This document shows, in pieces, positions 46,621 through 61,764 of a stretch of 64,000 bases of DNA. The position numbers and the translations under genes are program-made. The notes beneath the pieces were generated by a model. That model did no database searches. It worked only from the letters and a program-made list of their open reading frames with translations, and was not told where the DNA came from. Position 1 is the stretch's first letter. Each line of letters begins with the position of its first letter. Source of the stretch: Apteryx mantelli (taxonomy: Eukaryota > Chordata > Aves > Apterygiformes > Apterygidae); contig NC_089978.1 in assembly GCF_036417845.1 (NCBI RefSeq), positions 86,422,007 through 86,486,006 on the forward strand, written 5' to 3'.

Positions 46621-49600
46621 CAGAATGCTAGCATTTGGACTTCCTATTTTGTGTTTTGCCTTCCTTAATTTCTGCTGTGAGGTGCATTGTGAGGACAGTA
46701 GAGCAGTGAAGACTGTGAACAGGGCATCTTTGCTCTCTTTTTTACGCAGGACCTGTTTCTTGCTGAGATTTAGGGAGGCAAGAACAGACTACATGATAAC
46801 ATTTCTGCATGAGAAGTCATTTTTGGCTATATCTCACTTTTTTAAAAGTTTGCACATGTGAAATTAAGGAAAGTTGTTTATCGGAGCATTGACTGAGATG
46901 TAGGTAGCTGGATGTCAGTATGGCTTTATTATTAATTGTGTGCTACAATTACATTTGCATATCACAACCAGATCAGAATCAGATCAGAATCTGATTCTGT
47001 CAGCACTCTGCAAACATCATAGGAAGAAGTCAGCTGTTGACCTGAAGACCTTCTTATATTTTGAGGAGAAAACAGCTGGATACAGGAAGATGAGGCTGTC
47101 CAAGGAGACAGTTATTGGTGAGCAAAATAAGCAGTTTTCATCATGGTTGCAACTTCCCTGATAGCATAAATAATACATAAAGAACAAATCTGAAAGAGAC
47201 ACAAAGCGTCTTTGTGAATGCTTAGGGGGGGATCTCTTCACAGGTAAAACAAGCAAGTAGCAGGGAAAAAAAAGGGTAGATGACTTTGCAGATGATTTTT
47301 ATTTTTTATTTAGGCTACCTCCCCCAAAAGTTGCTTTAGTATCCTGGTCGTTAGTCTTCTAGGGTTAAAATTCACTTTTTAGTTTGGATCAGGAGTGCAC
47401 TTTTAAGCAAACCTTCTGATTTTCCCCACTTCCCGCACTTTGGTTTACAGCACAGAGTGGTCTCAGAGCACATGAACTGGATTCCTTTCGGATGAAACTA
47501 AATTGGAAATATGCTCCAACTGCCAATGATGGTTAGTCATACAGAAGCAAACTAGAGATAGTCTAAAGTAAAAAAAAAAGAAAAGTTTAGCATAGAGCAA
47601 AGCTCCTCAAAACCAATTGCTCTGCTCTACAGATCCACTCCTTTTCCATGACATTATTTGCTAATGTAGACATACATTATTTTGTTTCTTTTATCTGTTT
47701 TTTTGAAAGGAGAACAGCTTTTTGATAGAGTTTCAAGTGCTCTTTGCCTCTTTGCTTTTATTTCTTAAGTATGCTGATATTCTCTCACCTCTAATGCCTC
47801 AGTGGCATTTGCTCAGGTAGCGTCATATGCTTTGCTCAGTATGTGCAGTGAAATTGCACCTATTTCAGGACAAGGTTTCTAGGTTCACAATAAGGATGTG
47901 CATCTTGTAAATGGTGTATTGAAGATATGTCTCAAATGCCTATTCATTATCAGTATTTTGGTAATGGCATAGATTCATATGGAAAACCCTTCTTAAAGAT
48001 AGTAAAGGTCAGAAATTCTGTCTCAGGGGATTTCTGCTTGAAATGTTAGAATTTTTGAAAATATGTTACATGTTTTAACAGAAACATTTGGAAACACTGT
48101 TCCCCTTTTTCCACGTGTGGCCATAGAGTCATTTATCAGTCACTCCTCCCCACTTACTTTATGTGGCTCCACAATGGAGGTATCTAGGGGCAGAATACTA
48201 TCGATCTTGTATGTGTTTTATTAAGGCTTAGCACATTTTCAGATCCTAGAGAATGGTTTAGAAGAGTAATGTTCTGATAAAATGTGGAACCCAAAGAGAA
48301 GGTGGAAGGCAGAGATGTGCAAACATTCTCCTGTCTCCATATATGCAGGGAAAAGGGGAAAGAAGGGGAGGATTTTCCACAGGTTGTTAAGGGGTAACAT
48401 AGCACATACAATCAGTCACAGGGAAAAGGAGGGCTCCAGGCAGATGAAACCTAGTTCTTCCCTCAGACTTTTCTTGGATTAGTACAGCTGCTCACAGCCT
48501 CTGCTTTAGTGCTGTGTTTTAGGGCTTAAATATGCATAAAATGTCACAGAGTGTGGTCCCAGAATAATCCATTACATCAGGAATGAACTCCTGCAAGAAC
48601 TAAGTATGACAATAAATTACACCACCTGTCACCCCAGATCCCAGGCACACTTCTTCAACAAAGCCTCTGTAATATAGTATAAGTAAGTAACAATATAGGC
48701 ATTAAGAAACAATGGCATGAAAGAAAAAAATCATGCTGAAACACTTAAGTATATAACCCTTCTCCTAAGAAAGGATAAAAGAATACCAAACCACTGTTAC
48801 AAGTGTCAGTCACACTGCTTAATGCATTCTTAAAAGGAGTTCAAGAATGTGCTATGAAGACGACAGAAGTACTTTAGTAGAATAGAATCATCAAAGGGTA
48901 TTATATTTGAGTGGTATTTTTCTAAGTAACTGATAGTGGCATTAAATGTGTTGGTTACATACCAATATGAACTTAAGCCTATATAAAGACGTGTTTGGAG
49001 TGGGGTGGGGGCAGCATGTGGCGATATGCCCTGTTGCTATTTTTTATTTCAGCTTGCCCCTTCTTTTCTGGATAACAGCAGCTTTCAGGAAGCCTGAAGA
49101 AGTGCCATGGTAGCTATTGGCTCAGAGAAAGGCAAGCTATGGGTGATCAGCTGCTCCCACTTATATCCTACAAGCTGGGCAATAAGCTGGTTTGGGAGTT
49201 GTTGCCACACAGGAAGGTACAATGCTAAATAGTATTCTCATTTCTTTGAGTTCAGAATTCAGCAGGACCTGGGTAATGCCTATTACCCAGGTGATCTTTC
49301 TGCGTAAGGCACAGACTTCCAATGAGTCTGGAACCAGACCCCCTCTAAGCAGGTCATGTTTGATCACTTCAGAAACTCTAACCAAGAAAATGAAATTGCA
49401 TTAAAAAAAATAAAATAAAAACCCCAACCCTTTTTAGCACAGTAATTCCTGCTAAGCTAAGAGAAAAGAAAGAGGAGGAAGAGGAGGACTCCTCACAAAT
49501 GGGTGTTAGTGAATATACTGCATAATAACTAGCATTTGGTTTATTGCATAAAGTAATGATGAAATACACATACAGCATATTGCAAATTGATTCTCTCATG

Positions 49601-49914
49601 GGAAAGTGAAGGCTATAAGCGCTCAGACTATATCTGTGGCTGCAGCTGGGTATAGACTTAGCTAACCAAGCTTTCTACCAGCAAGTGCTGCAGAATTCTG
49701 TGGAAGTGGGAAATAGGCTATATTTCTCAATTTTTTTTAAGGTATGAAAACATCTCTTTTTGTGTTTGTGCACGCTCTGGTTTTCACCAAGATTGCCCAC
49801 TTCTCCCCAAAAGGAAGCACATGGGGAAACAAAAGCAAAGGAGTATGGAAGAACACAGGTCCCCTAGCTATGAGATGCCATCTCTTGTGATGTGCTGGGT
49901 TACAGTTTGTTTAG

Positions 49915-50045
49915 TGAATGAAGAACTATGAGAATAGTCAGAGACAATTTCTGAGCCATTCTACTTAAGACAAAGGCAAACCCAGTAAATAGATCCATGA
50001 CACAATGTTGCACAATGAAAGATAGCAATGCTTCCCACCAGGACT
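49915..50045 (+). repeat. diverged direct repeat, copy A
   Basis: Shares with copy B (51085-51205), in order, a gtcagaga/atcagaga word, aatttctgag-cattct, agacaaaggcaaaccca-taaata, and caat-t-caca-gatgaaagata-like words. Likely two members of one unclassified interspersed family, or a local duplication. Confidence 0.75.
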
Positions 50046-50428
50046 TAGGCTAGCAAGTAGAGGGAGGAAAGCAGGACTCTACTGTGTAGCAGAAAGGTGA
50101 GGCAGGAAACTGATGTGATCACTGCATTTTTCCTAAGCTTCTTGCTCAGTACCTTTGAGGCCAGCAAAGGTTATGATTGATACTGCAAAAGGGGCAAACA
50201 GTACCGGGAGTTTCATGTTAAAGTGAACAATATCCACTCCAGATGCTGTCTGTCAGGTTGTCAACAGCTGATACAGTTGGTTAATTTCCTCTTGGTCTTC
50301 TGCTCTTGTTCTTTTCTATATCCCTTTGGGTAAGGACTCTTCTCTCTATGCTTCTGGAAAGGGGCTTCTGCTACTTCCAGAGGGGGTATCTTTCACTAAA
50401 GGTTAAGGGGTGTTCTTTTATTTAGGGG

Positions 50429-50457
50429 CATCCAGATGAAGTACATCCAGATGAAGT
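50429..50457. repeat. short tandem duplication
   Basis: The 14-base word catccagatgaagt occurs twice, separated by one A. Confidence 0.95.
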
Positions 50458-51084
50458 TACTCCTTGTTTTGAAAAAGCAGAGAAAAATGAAATAAACAAT
50501 TAGCTTAAAAATGTGAGATTTATACTTCACGTAAGCTAACATCAGGTGCAATCTTTTCATCTTAAATATAGACTACATCAGAAAAATGGATAGCTGGCAT
50601 ATCTTGTAACAGTATCATCTCTGTCCCTTCTGGACAACCAAGTGACATGAAATGGCTGTGCCCCCTGTAACCAAATTTTTCTGTGCTTTGCTTTACTGAA
50701 TATTGCCTTAAAATTACTGTTCACAGAAGAATGCATATCTCTAGTCGTAGTGGAGCTTTTAACTCAAGTTGTCTGGGCTGGCAGAAAGCAGTGCATAAAG
50801 CTGACGTGTTTATGTCCTCAGCTATTCATACAGCAATTCTGCCATACACAGCTATATGACAATATCATTCACAATGGTCACAGCAGTACAGGATATTGAT
50901 TTGCAAGGTACCAATGGAGTGATCAGAACTAGCCCTTACTCTGTCATAAGCAATCATGCTGTACATTTCCATCCAGATTTGTCAGATTCCACTTTTATAT
51001 CCATTAGCTAAGCTTGTCTTGGTGCATATATTGGAAATCCTCCAACACTCTCCCACAATTATCTGAATTTGAAAATGCTGAAGG

Positions 51085-51205
51085 AAGTATTGTGAGAACA
51101 GAATCAGAGAGAATTTCTGAGGCATTCTGCTAGACAAAGGCAAACCCATTAAATAAGTTCGTAACCCAATATCACACGATGAAAGATACTTGTCCTTGCA
51201 GGAAC
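51085..51205 (+). repeat. diverged direct repeat, copy B
   Basis: Partner of the copy at 49915-50045, about 1.17 kb away in the same orientation. Clearest shared words are aatttctgaggcattct and agacaaaggcaaacccatta. Confidence 0.75.
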
Positions 51206-53809
51206 CAAAGGCAATACAAGACCTTTTGAAGGCAGAACATGATTGTAATTTTCAAACATCTAAATAAGTTGATTCTACCCATTCATATTCTCATGCCCAC
51301 ATACTTACAAGTACTAAGATGTGTGCGTGCCCAAGCAATTTGGCCAGGATCACTGTGTGTAATATAGAGGGCAACGGACAACTGGCTGTCAGATCTTCGC
51401 TACATCTCTTGGGTTCCTCTTGATTGGTGACAATAAACTGGGTTTGGGGCAGTTTTTTATACCATTTAGGAGTCAACAATTATTATGGGGTGATCCTTTT
51501 GCCTCAGAAGCTTGTTTACTTCATCCTCCATGAATCTTAAACAAGGCTGCTGCCCATTCTATTTGCTTCTTCATTTTTCATATCTTTACAATTATGGTCT
51601 GTCTAAATGTTGAGATAACAGGAAGAGGAATGGTATTTCCGCCATGGTGTAGTTTTGTCACCTTGCTCCATTGTTTCTTCAGGTGCTTTTACACACACCT
51701 TTCCATCCATACCAATCTAAGTGACTGTTGCATATCTCTGCATCCTGAAATGACAAACCATTTTTCCTGCGATTCACTGTAAAGAAACTTGCAGTATATC
51801 TTAGCTTAGTAGAGTGCTGAGAATCCTGGGATACTCCTCCAGAAATCTTGGTGCTGCATGCAAGTATTTTAAAGTGCACTGCCTCCAGGGGACATCATTT
51901 GAACATAAATAATTTTCACTCTGCAGTGAAGTCAACTGTAGGTCATTTCATAAGCCTGGATACTTTCCTTTGACCCAAGGCTACTACTCCTGCTTTCCAA
52001 ACCAGTATTCCCCCCACTATCACACAGAAAAAGGTGGAGGAATGCCTTGAATTCTTTGACAGATAGAAAGCTTGTACGAACAAAAGGTACTACTTCTTCG
52101 TGTAACTGGAAAAAAGAGACAAGTGGTCAAGCTCAAAGTTCTTCCAGCAGGTCACTTGGGGTACAAAAACACTTCAATGATGATTAACGTAAGTCTTTCA
52201 AATATTTACATATTTCACTCAGCTGTTTCTTCTTGCTGCATTCATGCAGGAGTGCAGACTGACATGTTATCAACATGTTAGGTCAGTGGCAAATTAAAAT
52301 CAAACCTTTCAAACCTTTCTTCAAGTAGGTAAGAGTCCATTCTTAGTGCATGTGGAAAAATTTTGATGATGGTCTTTTAGAATTTGTCCCTTACTATTTT
52401 ATCCTAACATTAAGCACATTAGGTTTTGACACTTTCACAGTTATTGTAAGTTATTGACAAGCACAAACCCAAACTCATTATCTTTGAAAATAAAGAATAT
52501 TAAGTTCAAACTCCAACAAATTGTAGTCGCAAGACTGGAATCTTCTGTATGAGAGAGATCTGTCTCTGAAAGATAATCATTCATTTGTTTGTGGATTTCT
52601 TTGCTTTAGCCTGGTGGAAAATATTTTTTCCATCTGGAATATGGAATTTGTCATCCTGGCTTGAGTCCATCTAGTAGGGCTCTGTCTCCAGTCAATAGTA
52701 AATGCATCCAGCCAATAATGGAGAACTGCATAGCCAAAGGGAATAGTTTTTCTTTCATGCCTCTTAAAAATGATTGGTTTATTTGATTAAGTTTATTAAA
52801 GTAGCTTGTAACCAGTTAGTAGTCCCTAAAATTACATAGGTCTTAAAAAAATATTGATGCAGTAATTAACTTGATGATCATCTGCAGAGATTAACTCCAG
52901 ATTTATTCCCTTCAGTTTTGCAAAATGGTAATTTTGGACTTAGATACACATTCAGTAAAAAAAATAGCTGCAACAATTTAAATTGTTACTGCCCAAATCT
53001 TTATTGTTGTCCTTCTGCCAGAGATGAACACAACCACATTCTTCACATCCTCCCCTGCTGAATCAGTAAAGCAGAATGGTCCTTCAGCCACTTTCATGTG
53101 AAATCTAATAGTCTAGTACCTGAACTTAAACTGCTGTGAGAGGCATTTGATGCTAAGCTTCCAGATTTAGTATGACTGTGGCTTAGGAGCACTTAAACAT
53201 TACTTTCAAAAGGTTTGGGTAAGACAACTGGGATTGGGCAGGGAGGGAAAGTAAGGACTGGTAACATCTTAAATCACTGCAACTGTTTCTTTCATGAAAA
53301 AGCACATGAGCCTTAAAATTCTAGTCTGCTGTCACAGTAGTTATTGTACCACCACTTTGTTTTGTCATTTACAAACCCCTTGGAAGAGCTGATAAGAGTG
53401 TTCAGTATAAATAGTCTGCTCACTTGCGTTCATTCCAGCAGTATGGCCATCAGTCACTCATGAGATGGTTTAAGAAGTCTGGCTTTTGTGCTGCATCAGA
53501 AAAGGCAATACCATTTGATTTGTGCCTTGAAATTCAGCTTTCAAAATGTTGAGGTAGCAAATCGGTGTTGAAGAATGCAAGGTTAGAAGTCCACTGATTC
53601 CAAAATTTAACAGATGCTATTTCTTCTCCCATAAATTATCAACCATTCTCAGTAAGAGGTAAAGGAATGTGTAAAGACCTATCTTGTGTTTAATAAATTA
53701 TAATTGACAGAATGATAAGGCCATTAAACACCTCAACAGAAGTGTACCTAGGAACAAAAATATACACCAGCGAAGAGGCATTAGACAGACGAAATTTTTG
53801 AGCTTGAGC

Positions 53810-53825
53810 AAAAAAAAAAAAAAAA
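53810..53825. repeat. homopolymer A run (16 A)
   Basis: A-run in intergenic DNA with no retroposon body recognised. Confidence 0.9.
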
Positions 53826-56800
53826 GTTGCTATACTTCCCATTCAGTATTGTATTTGCACAGTATAAAATCTACAAACAAAACCGAGGAGGAAAACTCTC
53901 CTGACAAAATTGCAGTTATCTTCTGCTGTATTTGTAGTATGGGAACATTGCCAGACAGCATCACTCAGCAGCCTCCCCTGTTGTTCTTTGCTTCGACAAG
54001 ACAAACTGAAAAACCCAAGGAATGACTCTGCACTCATGCTTGTACCAAGGAAGCTGCAGGAAGTTTTCCATCCTTGCTTAGCACAGCCAGTGGTACTAAG
54101 AGCCATATTTGTAGACAGCCTTGCCAGTTGCTGGCATTGTGCTTGGTATTATGTCAATTATCCTTGCTCCTGAGGCTTCTGTTGGCAGCGCTGTCCATGC
54201 TAAAACTGCCAACAACGGTGCAGTTGAATCACTGTGAACAAAATTCTTTGCTGTGCACAAAATAGCAGTGGTGCACATCAAAAAGTGGCTGCAAGTAGAA
54301 GAGAGATAACTAAGTCTGGCCAAGAGCTGGCCAGTGTGAAACAGTTATGCTTCTTGCAGATAGTGGAGTTCTCTCTACAATACAATAGATTTGCCTAGAA
54401 GGCTGTAGCTGATTGTAATATACACAAGCACATGCCTTCAAGGGTGGAAGCAAGAAAAAATATTGAGTGGAAGATTTTTAGTGGTGCTGTAGTCACAGTA
54501 TTTACATCTCCTTCATGAGCTGTGGGAGCATGATCAAGTAACATAGTTCATGGCATCTCTACCCTGAAGGCAAAGGCGTAAGTATAGCTTAAGTAGATGT
54601 ACTGAAGCTAGCTTAAAGCTAACTAGATAGTGTATAGAAGATGTTGCCATCTAGGTCAGGCCATCTAGCAGAGGCTGCAAAGCCAGTTTAAGAATCTAGG
54701 TAAATGTTTGCATAGCTAGCCACGCTGAGCTGCTACCACAACTTTCTGCAAATAATTTAGTCAGAAACTAACTCCAGACTCTCCCTACAAGCTGCAGTCA
54801 CATATTGATTGCAGCATGGGAACATATTCTGTTTTACTCAGTACTTTCACTGGTCAAGCTCTGGCTATCAGAAACTATTTGCTAATGAGGATTTTATGCC
54901 CTTTCCCCAAAGGGTTTTGTTGACACAGGATTATTCTGAAATGATGTGTGGAATAAGAATGTTTTTTTCTGAATTAGTTTAGTAGACTTTGCCAGTAAGT
55001 AATACAACACTAGCAAGAGACTCCTAATTCTGTAACAGGAGTTGATCACACATGGAGTTCTTCTGAAGAGCTATTCTTCTGCAAATTCTCATCCTATTTT
55101 AATCTGGACTAGTTTGCAGGTTCACAGGTTGGAAGGAGGTATCTCACTGTCACTTTTCTTCTCAACCACCTTCCCAAAACTCCCTTTTTCATTTGTTCAT
55201 AGATACCTTGATATGGCTTTCTTCATACATCTCCATCTTGGCAGAGCCTAACTGAAGGGCTGTATCGCTTCAGATAGCAGTTCAGGATCATTCTCTGCTA
55301 TAGGCATAGTCCTGTCTTTTCTCCCTGTGTAATTTATTAAATACATAATTGTCTACCTGATTAAGGAATTTGCCTGCTCCCCTTAAGTAGTAACTTATCT
55401 GTGCTGTATGAGCTATAGGGGCTTGCTGAAGAGCTGCAGTGTGTTCTTGGATCCAAGGAGGCAGGTGTTTTGCAGGAGAGCAGCAGGCTGCCATGTCATG
55501 TCAGATCCCTGCAGTCCTCTCCACCCTCCAGATAAAGACCCTGCACCTTCTGTCCTCGCCCTGTGCTAACCAGAGTCAGATCTACACTCCTGCTCTGCAG
55601 TTGTTCACTGAAATGATATCCTTCATAATGCTGCCAGTAAGATAGCAGCAATGGCACACAATACCTGCAACTTAATGCTCTGCTTCTAGGGGTTGCAGGA
55701 AGGCCAGGGTCCTGCTGGATCCTAACAAAGCCGTGCTCGAGCAGGTGTTCACAGCCCCAAAGCTCAGCAACTCCCAGCTCCCAAGGAGCTATACCACTCT
55801 GGGGCAATGGCCTCCCTAGACCCCGCTCCCTAACACCCTGGGGGGCGTGCAGCACCACCACATGCTAAAAGTGAATGAAATACCTTGTACACAGCAGTAT
55901 GTGATTTTAATCATGTATATAAATATGCATATTCTGGTTTTTTAGATGGCCATAAGCATTTGTAATCTACACGTCCACTGTAGTATTTTTCTTCGACTTC
56001 ATTACTTTCCGGAGTATTGAACCCAAGTGATTGTTCTATTGAAGGGATCTAAAGGGTCATAATACACAGGAAGTTGCAAAATGATACTGACATTAATTTC
56101 CACTATGCCACAAACTGTCATTTTCTGGGGTCTCAAGGGGAAACGATTTTTCCTTCTTCCCAAAAGTCCCTCACTGCCCTTACAGGAGGCAATTTTATTT
56201 AATGAAGACACCCATACTTCAGTATAAAGGTGTCAAATGTATTATTCATGAGCTCCTTTATCTCAAAAGCATTCCAGCTGCTTTTTCTCATTGCAAATTT
56301 TGTAAAAGAAAATTAAAGTTTTTTGTTAAATGGCAGCTGTTGCTTTGAAAAGCATCTGTTTACCAGCTAGTACTGTAAGACAGTAACATCCTCAGCTTCT
56401 GCTGTCGAGCAGCAGAAATAAAAGAACAACAGAACTGGGCAAACTGATACATTGGAGAGAAACGAGCATAACCACTCATCAGTAGTGTGAGGAAATCTAT
56501 ATTCAGATATTTTTAGGCGCCTCATTTTCTGCTATTAGTGTCTTGAACAGTGCTGAAAAGATAGAGCTGAGCTTTTTATTCCTCTTTCTTCTTCCCCTTT
56601 CTTTAGCATGTGACTCTGCTATACTGTGAGGTATTTCATGACAGATCAGCCCTGTCATTAGGTCAGTATGTTGTTATGTATCTTTACTCATGAGGAACCC
56701 AAAATAGTCAGCAGGGCTATACATGGAAACAACAGTCTTAACAGTCTTTGCATATTCATCTAATTTCAGCACTGGGATGCACATACACTGATTCAATTAT

Positions 56801-59800
56801 GGAGTAGCAAGTGTGGGCCTTATTCTTACTACACTGGCTGCCTACTTGTTTAAATTTGGACAAATTTGCAAAAAGGCTGTTTGCAAAACAAAAGATTGAT
56901 TGTTTTTCTCTTTCTTGTATTCTCTTAATACAAATACAAATAAACTTTATTTATAAATATTGTTAAAAATCATCATATCTTTAGAAGTCAGACCGGGCAA
57001 CATATAAGCAGCTTGCTGAACTTACTGTAGCACTCCAGAGGTTTGTGAGACCAGGCAGACTGCCAGCTTTTGCCCTTTAATTTCACCAAAACATCCTTTG
57101 ACTTTGTGAAGAGAGTTCTGGTGTAAGAGACAAGTTACTGTGATTTATACTTTCACCTCCTCTACTTTACAATCTTACTGCTAAGTATTTTCTCACGATC
57201 ATTTAATCATGAAGAAAGTGCATCTCTGTGTCTATGTGGATTTTTACAGAGGGGATAATGTCAGAGCAGAGAAATGACACCCTCTTACTTCAGGGAGGCT
57301 CTCCAAAGACTGCCATGGGTTTCACGCACTGTGAGTTTTACATTCCAGCAGGAGTAGTTGGAGTCTTTGGTTGTGCTGCTTGTGAACAGAAGCACTATAT
57401 TGTTCACTCATTCACAGCTGTGATTCACATATCCTACCTTTGCAAAGCTCAGTGAGGAATGAGTTTGGCAGAGAAATATTATGAATCACCCCCCCAAACT
57501 CTTCCTTACTGTTGTAACTGCTCCACTGTGAGCTCAGAGCTGGCACTCGAATCTCTGACTGCTGTTGTCTAGTCCCCTGCTCTGTTTAACATCATTTCTT
57601 TTCAAGGCTTGTGAACAGCACTTAGAAATGTGATTCTCTTGTTTACTGTTAGAACATATCTTTATTAGAAGTGAGTAAAGCCGTATCTCCCAAATAGCAT
57701 ATAATCTGGTATATTCTGTCACTATTTAGCAAATAGTTGTATATTACAGAATTCATTTTTACCTTTCATTTATAAGCTTTTGTGCATGTAACAGGACAGA
57801 AATAAGATTGTATAATAAGATCTTACTTGTGATATTTCCTAATTTTGGGGTGCTTTATTTTTTTAATCTAAATATTTAATTTTATGTGGGATATTTTCTC
57901 TAGAGCACTCCTAATACAATGGTGTCTATCCTCAGATACCATCTTCAGTTATCAAACTAAAGTAACATTTAAAAAAACGATTATAATCTGAAAGGCTCAA
58001 GCATAAAGTTAAAAAATACATAATCACAAAAAATTATTCTCTTCACTGCAGAAGTAGATTGCAATTTCTCCTAATGAATTCTTGTGCTGCTGAGATCAGT
58101 ATCTGGTTTAATTTAGCTGCCTTGCTCACTGGATGCTAATTTCTTCTTCCTGAGCAAGAAGGTTTTTCTCAGTTTTAATTTAACTGATAACATAGGCTTT
58201 GGCTAATAGCTGCCATGCTAAATTTCACAGATGATCAAGAGAAGCTCCAATCGAATGTTTCCTAAATTGGGCAATATCCATTTGCCCAGCTTGTCTGGCA
58301 GAACTTCAGAAGAGAAAAGAGGGATGGATACATTTGTAATCAACAGGCAGATTCTTTTCTGCCAGTAGTGATTTGGACTGCGTACAGCAAGAGCAAACTG
58401 ATGGATCTACCAAGGAAGAGAAAACCATTCTGGTAATGGTGGTATGAGGTCATTGTGCCCTGGTGTGAGTGACTGCACCAAGTAAAAAGTAGAATAGGCC
58501 AATGCCTCCATGGGTCCAAAATAGAAGAAGCGTTTTGACTAAGGCTTTCTGCCAGTGTTGTGAAGACAGAGAAAACAAAACAGTGCTCTCACTGGTGAAA
58601 GTCTGTGCCCTTGTTGGCACCTAAGTATCCAGAGAAGAGACAACTGTGGGAAAACCACACTTCATAAACCCTGCTTCTCATAAAACTATTTTTCATTTAC
58701 TAATGCTGACAAGTAAATTGCTTTTCATCTGCATTATCTTTGCTGAGTTTCCTCAGAATAAGATATTAGGATTTTTCTCAATCTATAGGATCATCAAGGA
58801 TTACTAGAGTTGGCATTAAAAAATCCACAAAAGAAAATCTGTCCTTTCTGAGAACATCAGCAGCTATAACATTTCTAATACAGCTGTGATTTGTAAGTAC
58901 TCCAAGCAGCAGACTGTCTCTGAACATCTGTTCACTGAATGTCCTGAAGAGATTAGTTTTGTACTGCATATTTCAAGTGTCTCTAATGTTGCCATTCAAT
59001 ACTATTATCTTTGCTTCTCTTGATGAAATGTTTCCAATGTGGTAACTTAGAAGAAATATATTTGTCTGAACGTTGATAAGTTCCTGCCTATTTTTAAAAT
59101 CTGGAAGGATTTTGCAATACTTGCACCCAGTCATCCTGCTTAGCTATTCTTTTTGGCTTTCTTTTTTCCTTGCATTTAATTTTATTTCCATGGCATTTCA
59201 TATAACTGGAAAAGCTGTCTGACTTTTCAGATGATGACTCTTCTTTCATTTAGATCCCTGCCCAAGATGCACTCTTTCATTAAAGTTTCAGTGACAGTTC
59301 ACTAAAGTACAAAATTATATTTTAATAGGTTTGAGATGGGGCTTCATCTGGCACACTAGTTTATTGCAAATCTTAACAGTGCTATCTATCCTACAGTAAA
59401 TTCCTAGGCCATTATCCTGCACATGTTTAATTTTGCAATTGTGTGTAGTCGTGTTTAAATTCAGTATTCTTTCACGGTTTTAAAGCTAAGCAAGTACAAA
59501 GAGATCTGGCCCTCAGGGTATGGGGATTACCTGACTCTGCATGTACCAAGAGGTAGCCCAAGAAAGAATCAATTATTATATAAAGCATAGTAAAATTACC
59601 CCCAAACTCAGTATAGGCATACTCTGGTTTTGATTATAGATATTCATACTTCATGAACTTTTTCACATTGTTTTATCCCAATATTACAAGTTAATAAATA
59701 TGACACTGAAAGCATAATGATTTTAGAAATGAATACACTCTTCTGTAACTATATTAGGATATAGCCTTCATAAAAATTCTCTGTGTTTACTTTGAATGAC

Positions 59801-60138
59801 CCAATGAAAAATAAATTAGCAATCAAAAAAAAAAGAAAAAAATGACCTGTGTAATCAAATTTTGCTCTTTCAAATCAATTACACTTTGAGTAAAACTCAT
59901 CAAATTATAATATATACACTATAAATGTTCCTGCCTTAAACTATCCAGAGTTTTTGAGAAGGCAAGACTTGTCAAATGTATATTAGTTAAACTATATGGA
60001 AAGTATAACAATGTTCAAAAGTACAGCTGGTCAAAAATGCTTGTCAGCTTTTGAACAGTTCTGCTTTAAAATGTAGTTACATTATAGTCACATCAGATCC
60101 CTTTACATTTCCTACACAAGTACAAGGCATGGACTGTT

Positions 60139-60210
60139 GGTTCATATATTAAAGCATATATTAAAGCATATATTAATCAGTTCATCTATCGGTTCATATA
60201 TTAAAGAATA
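60139..60210. repeat. imperfect tandem repeat, TTCATATATTAAAG type
   Basis: ggttcatatattaaag is followed by catatattaaag and catatattaatcag, and then ggttcatatattaaag recurs exactly. Four imperfect units of 12-16 bases. Confidence 0.9.
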
Positions 60211-61764
60211 AACAGCAGACATTACTAGGAGTTTTAATTTCAAATAGTAATATTTTGTAAAATATTTTGTCTCTAGCCATGCTTAGAGCTGTTTCAGGAC
60301 AGAATAATCCTGAGTTTCATTCCAGTGTTTTTGCACCAGAGCAGAGGGAGTTGAAAATCATTTATGAGTAGGATTGGAGCTTTGTTGTAGGAAATATTTG
60401 TAAAATGTGTAGCTGACCAAGTGCAAGAGAGTGGCTGAACTCAAATTGTTTTTCTAACATTAGAGGCAGGAGTGGTTGACTTATCCCACCCAGGAGAGTA
60501 AACAGGAAAGGCTGCATCTATGGCTTTGTTCTGTAGCGGTGCGTGGCAAGGGGAGACACAGGATATGCCTAGCAGATACATGCAGGCTGACCTGAGCTCT
60601 TCAGTGCTATGCTCAGAGCTGGCTGAGACAGGAGGATGGTTGCATGAGTATATCCATATAGTTTCCAGCTCACAACTGCCTCATGTTCAGCTAACCTGGC
60701 AGAAAAGCAAAGGGCTTAGTCCTGGCCTGCACCTCTGAGTGTAGACATCCTTTGAGACAGACCTTTCTCTTGGTTGTTTGCTTGCTTTTTTTTTTTTTAA
60801 CCTGAGCCGATCTCCAGTGTTAAAAATTTGCTGTGATTTAGAGCTGAATATTGAAAGGTGGCATCAGCCATAGAGTCCAAAAACACCCCCAACGCATTCA
60901 GGCACAGAAGCAGGATTTTCTGATCAAAGGGGCTGTATCCTTTGACAGACATGATGTGAAGAGAGTTCTCTATCACTTATAAGGAGAGGGAAGAGGAGGG
61001 AAGTGGCATGAAGGTTCATCTATAACTTGCAGAGGGAGGTAGAGCAATGGCAAAAAAGGTACATAATGGTAAGTCACTGGCAAGAAGGATAAGAGAGGGA
61101 TGATAGGGAAGATCTCAGATCACCCACAGCTGGGACAGGGAACAGTGTGATCACTTGAAGGAGAGGGCCAAAATAGGGCAGGGGCAGCTTGGGAGATGCT
61201 CTTTATTTTGTTTATTTGAAAGATGCTTCTAACCCCTGATCTTTCCTTTTTAGTGTGCCACTGATTAATCCCCCATTTCGAACTCTCTTTGTGGGTGTTG
61301 TATCCCCACGCTGCTCCTGTGCAATCTAGTCCTGATGCACATCTACCTGACACAATGCTGAAATGAAATGAAATATGGGAAATGTTGTAGCTAGCATTGA
61401 AGAACTGATATGTCAACCCAGCCCAGGCCAGTGCCATTCACAGATGATCGTTTGGATTCTGGAAGGGTAACTACACCATTGCCCTTCACCTGAGCTTGTT
61501 AGCTTAGGCACAGGCAGCATACCTCCTTGGTCCTGGAGCTAGCTGGTCTGGCTCCTGCTTGGGATCTCTGAACTTAACTGTATTGTGGAGCCTAGTCATC
61601 TGCACAGGACACTAAAATAACCTCTGAATCATGTAATCAAATTCTGCGTTTCACCAACTTATTTCCTGTTAGTCACTGTCATCCCATCTCAAGTTGCTCC
61701 AAAGTCAATGTCAGAAATAATCTCCTGATTGCTAGTCCTTCACTGAGTTTATCTAATCTCCATT

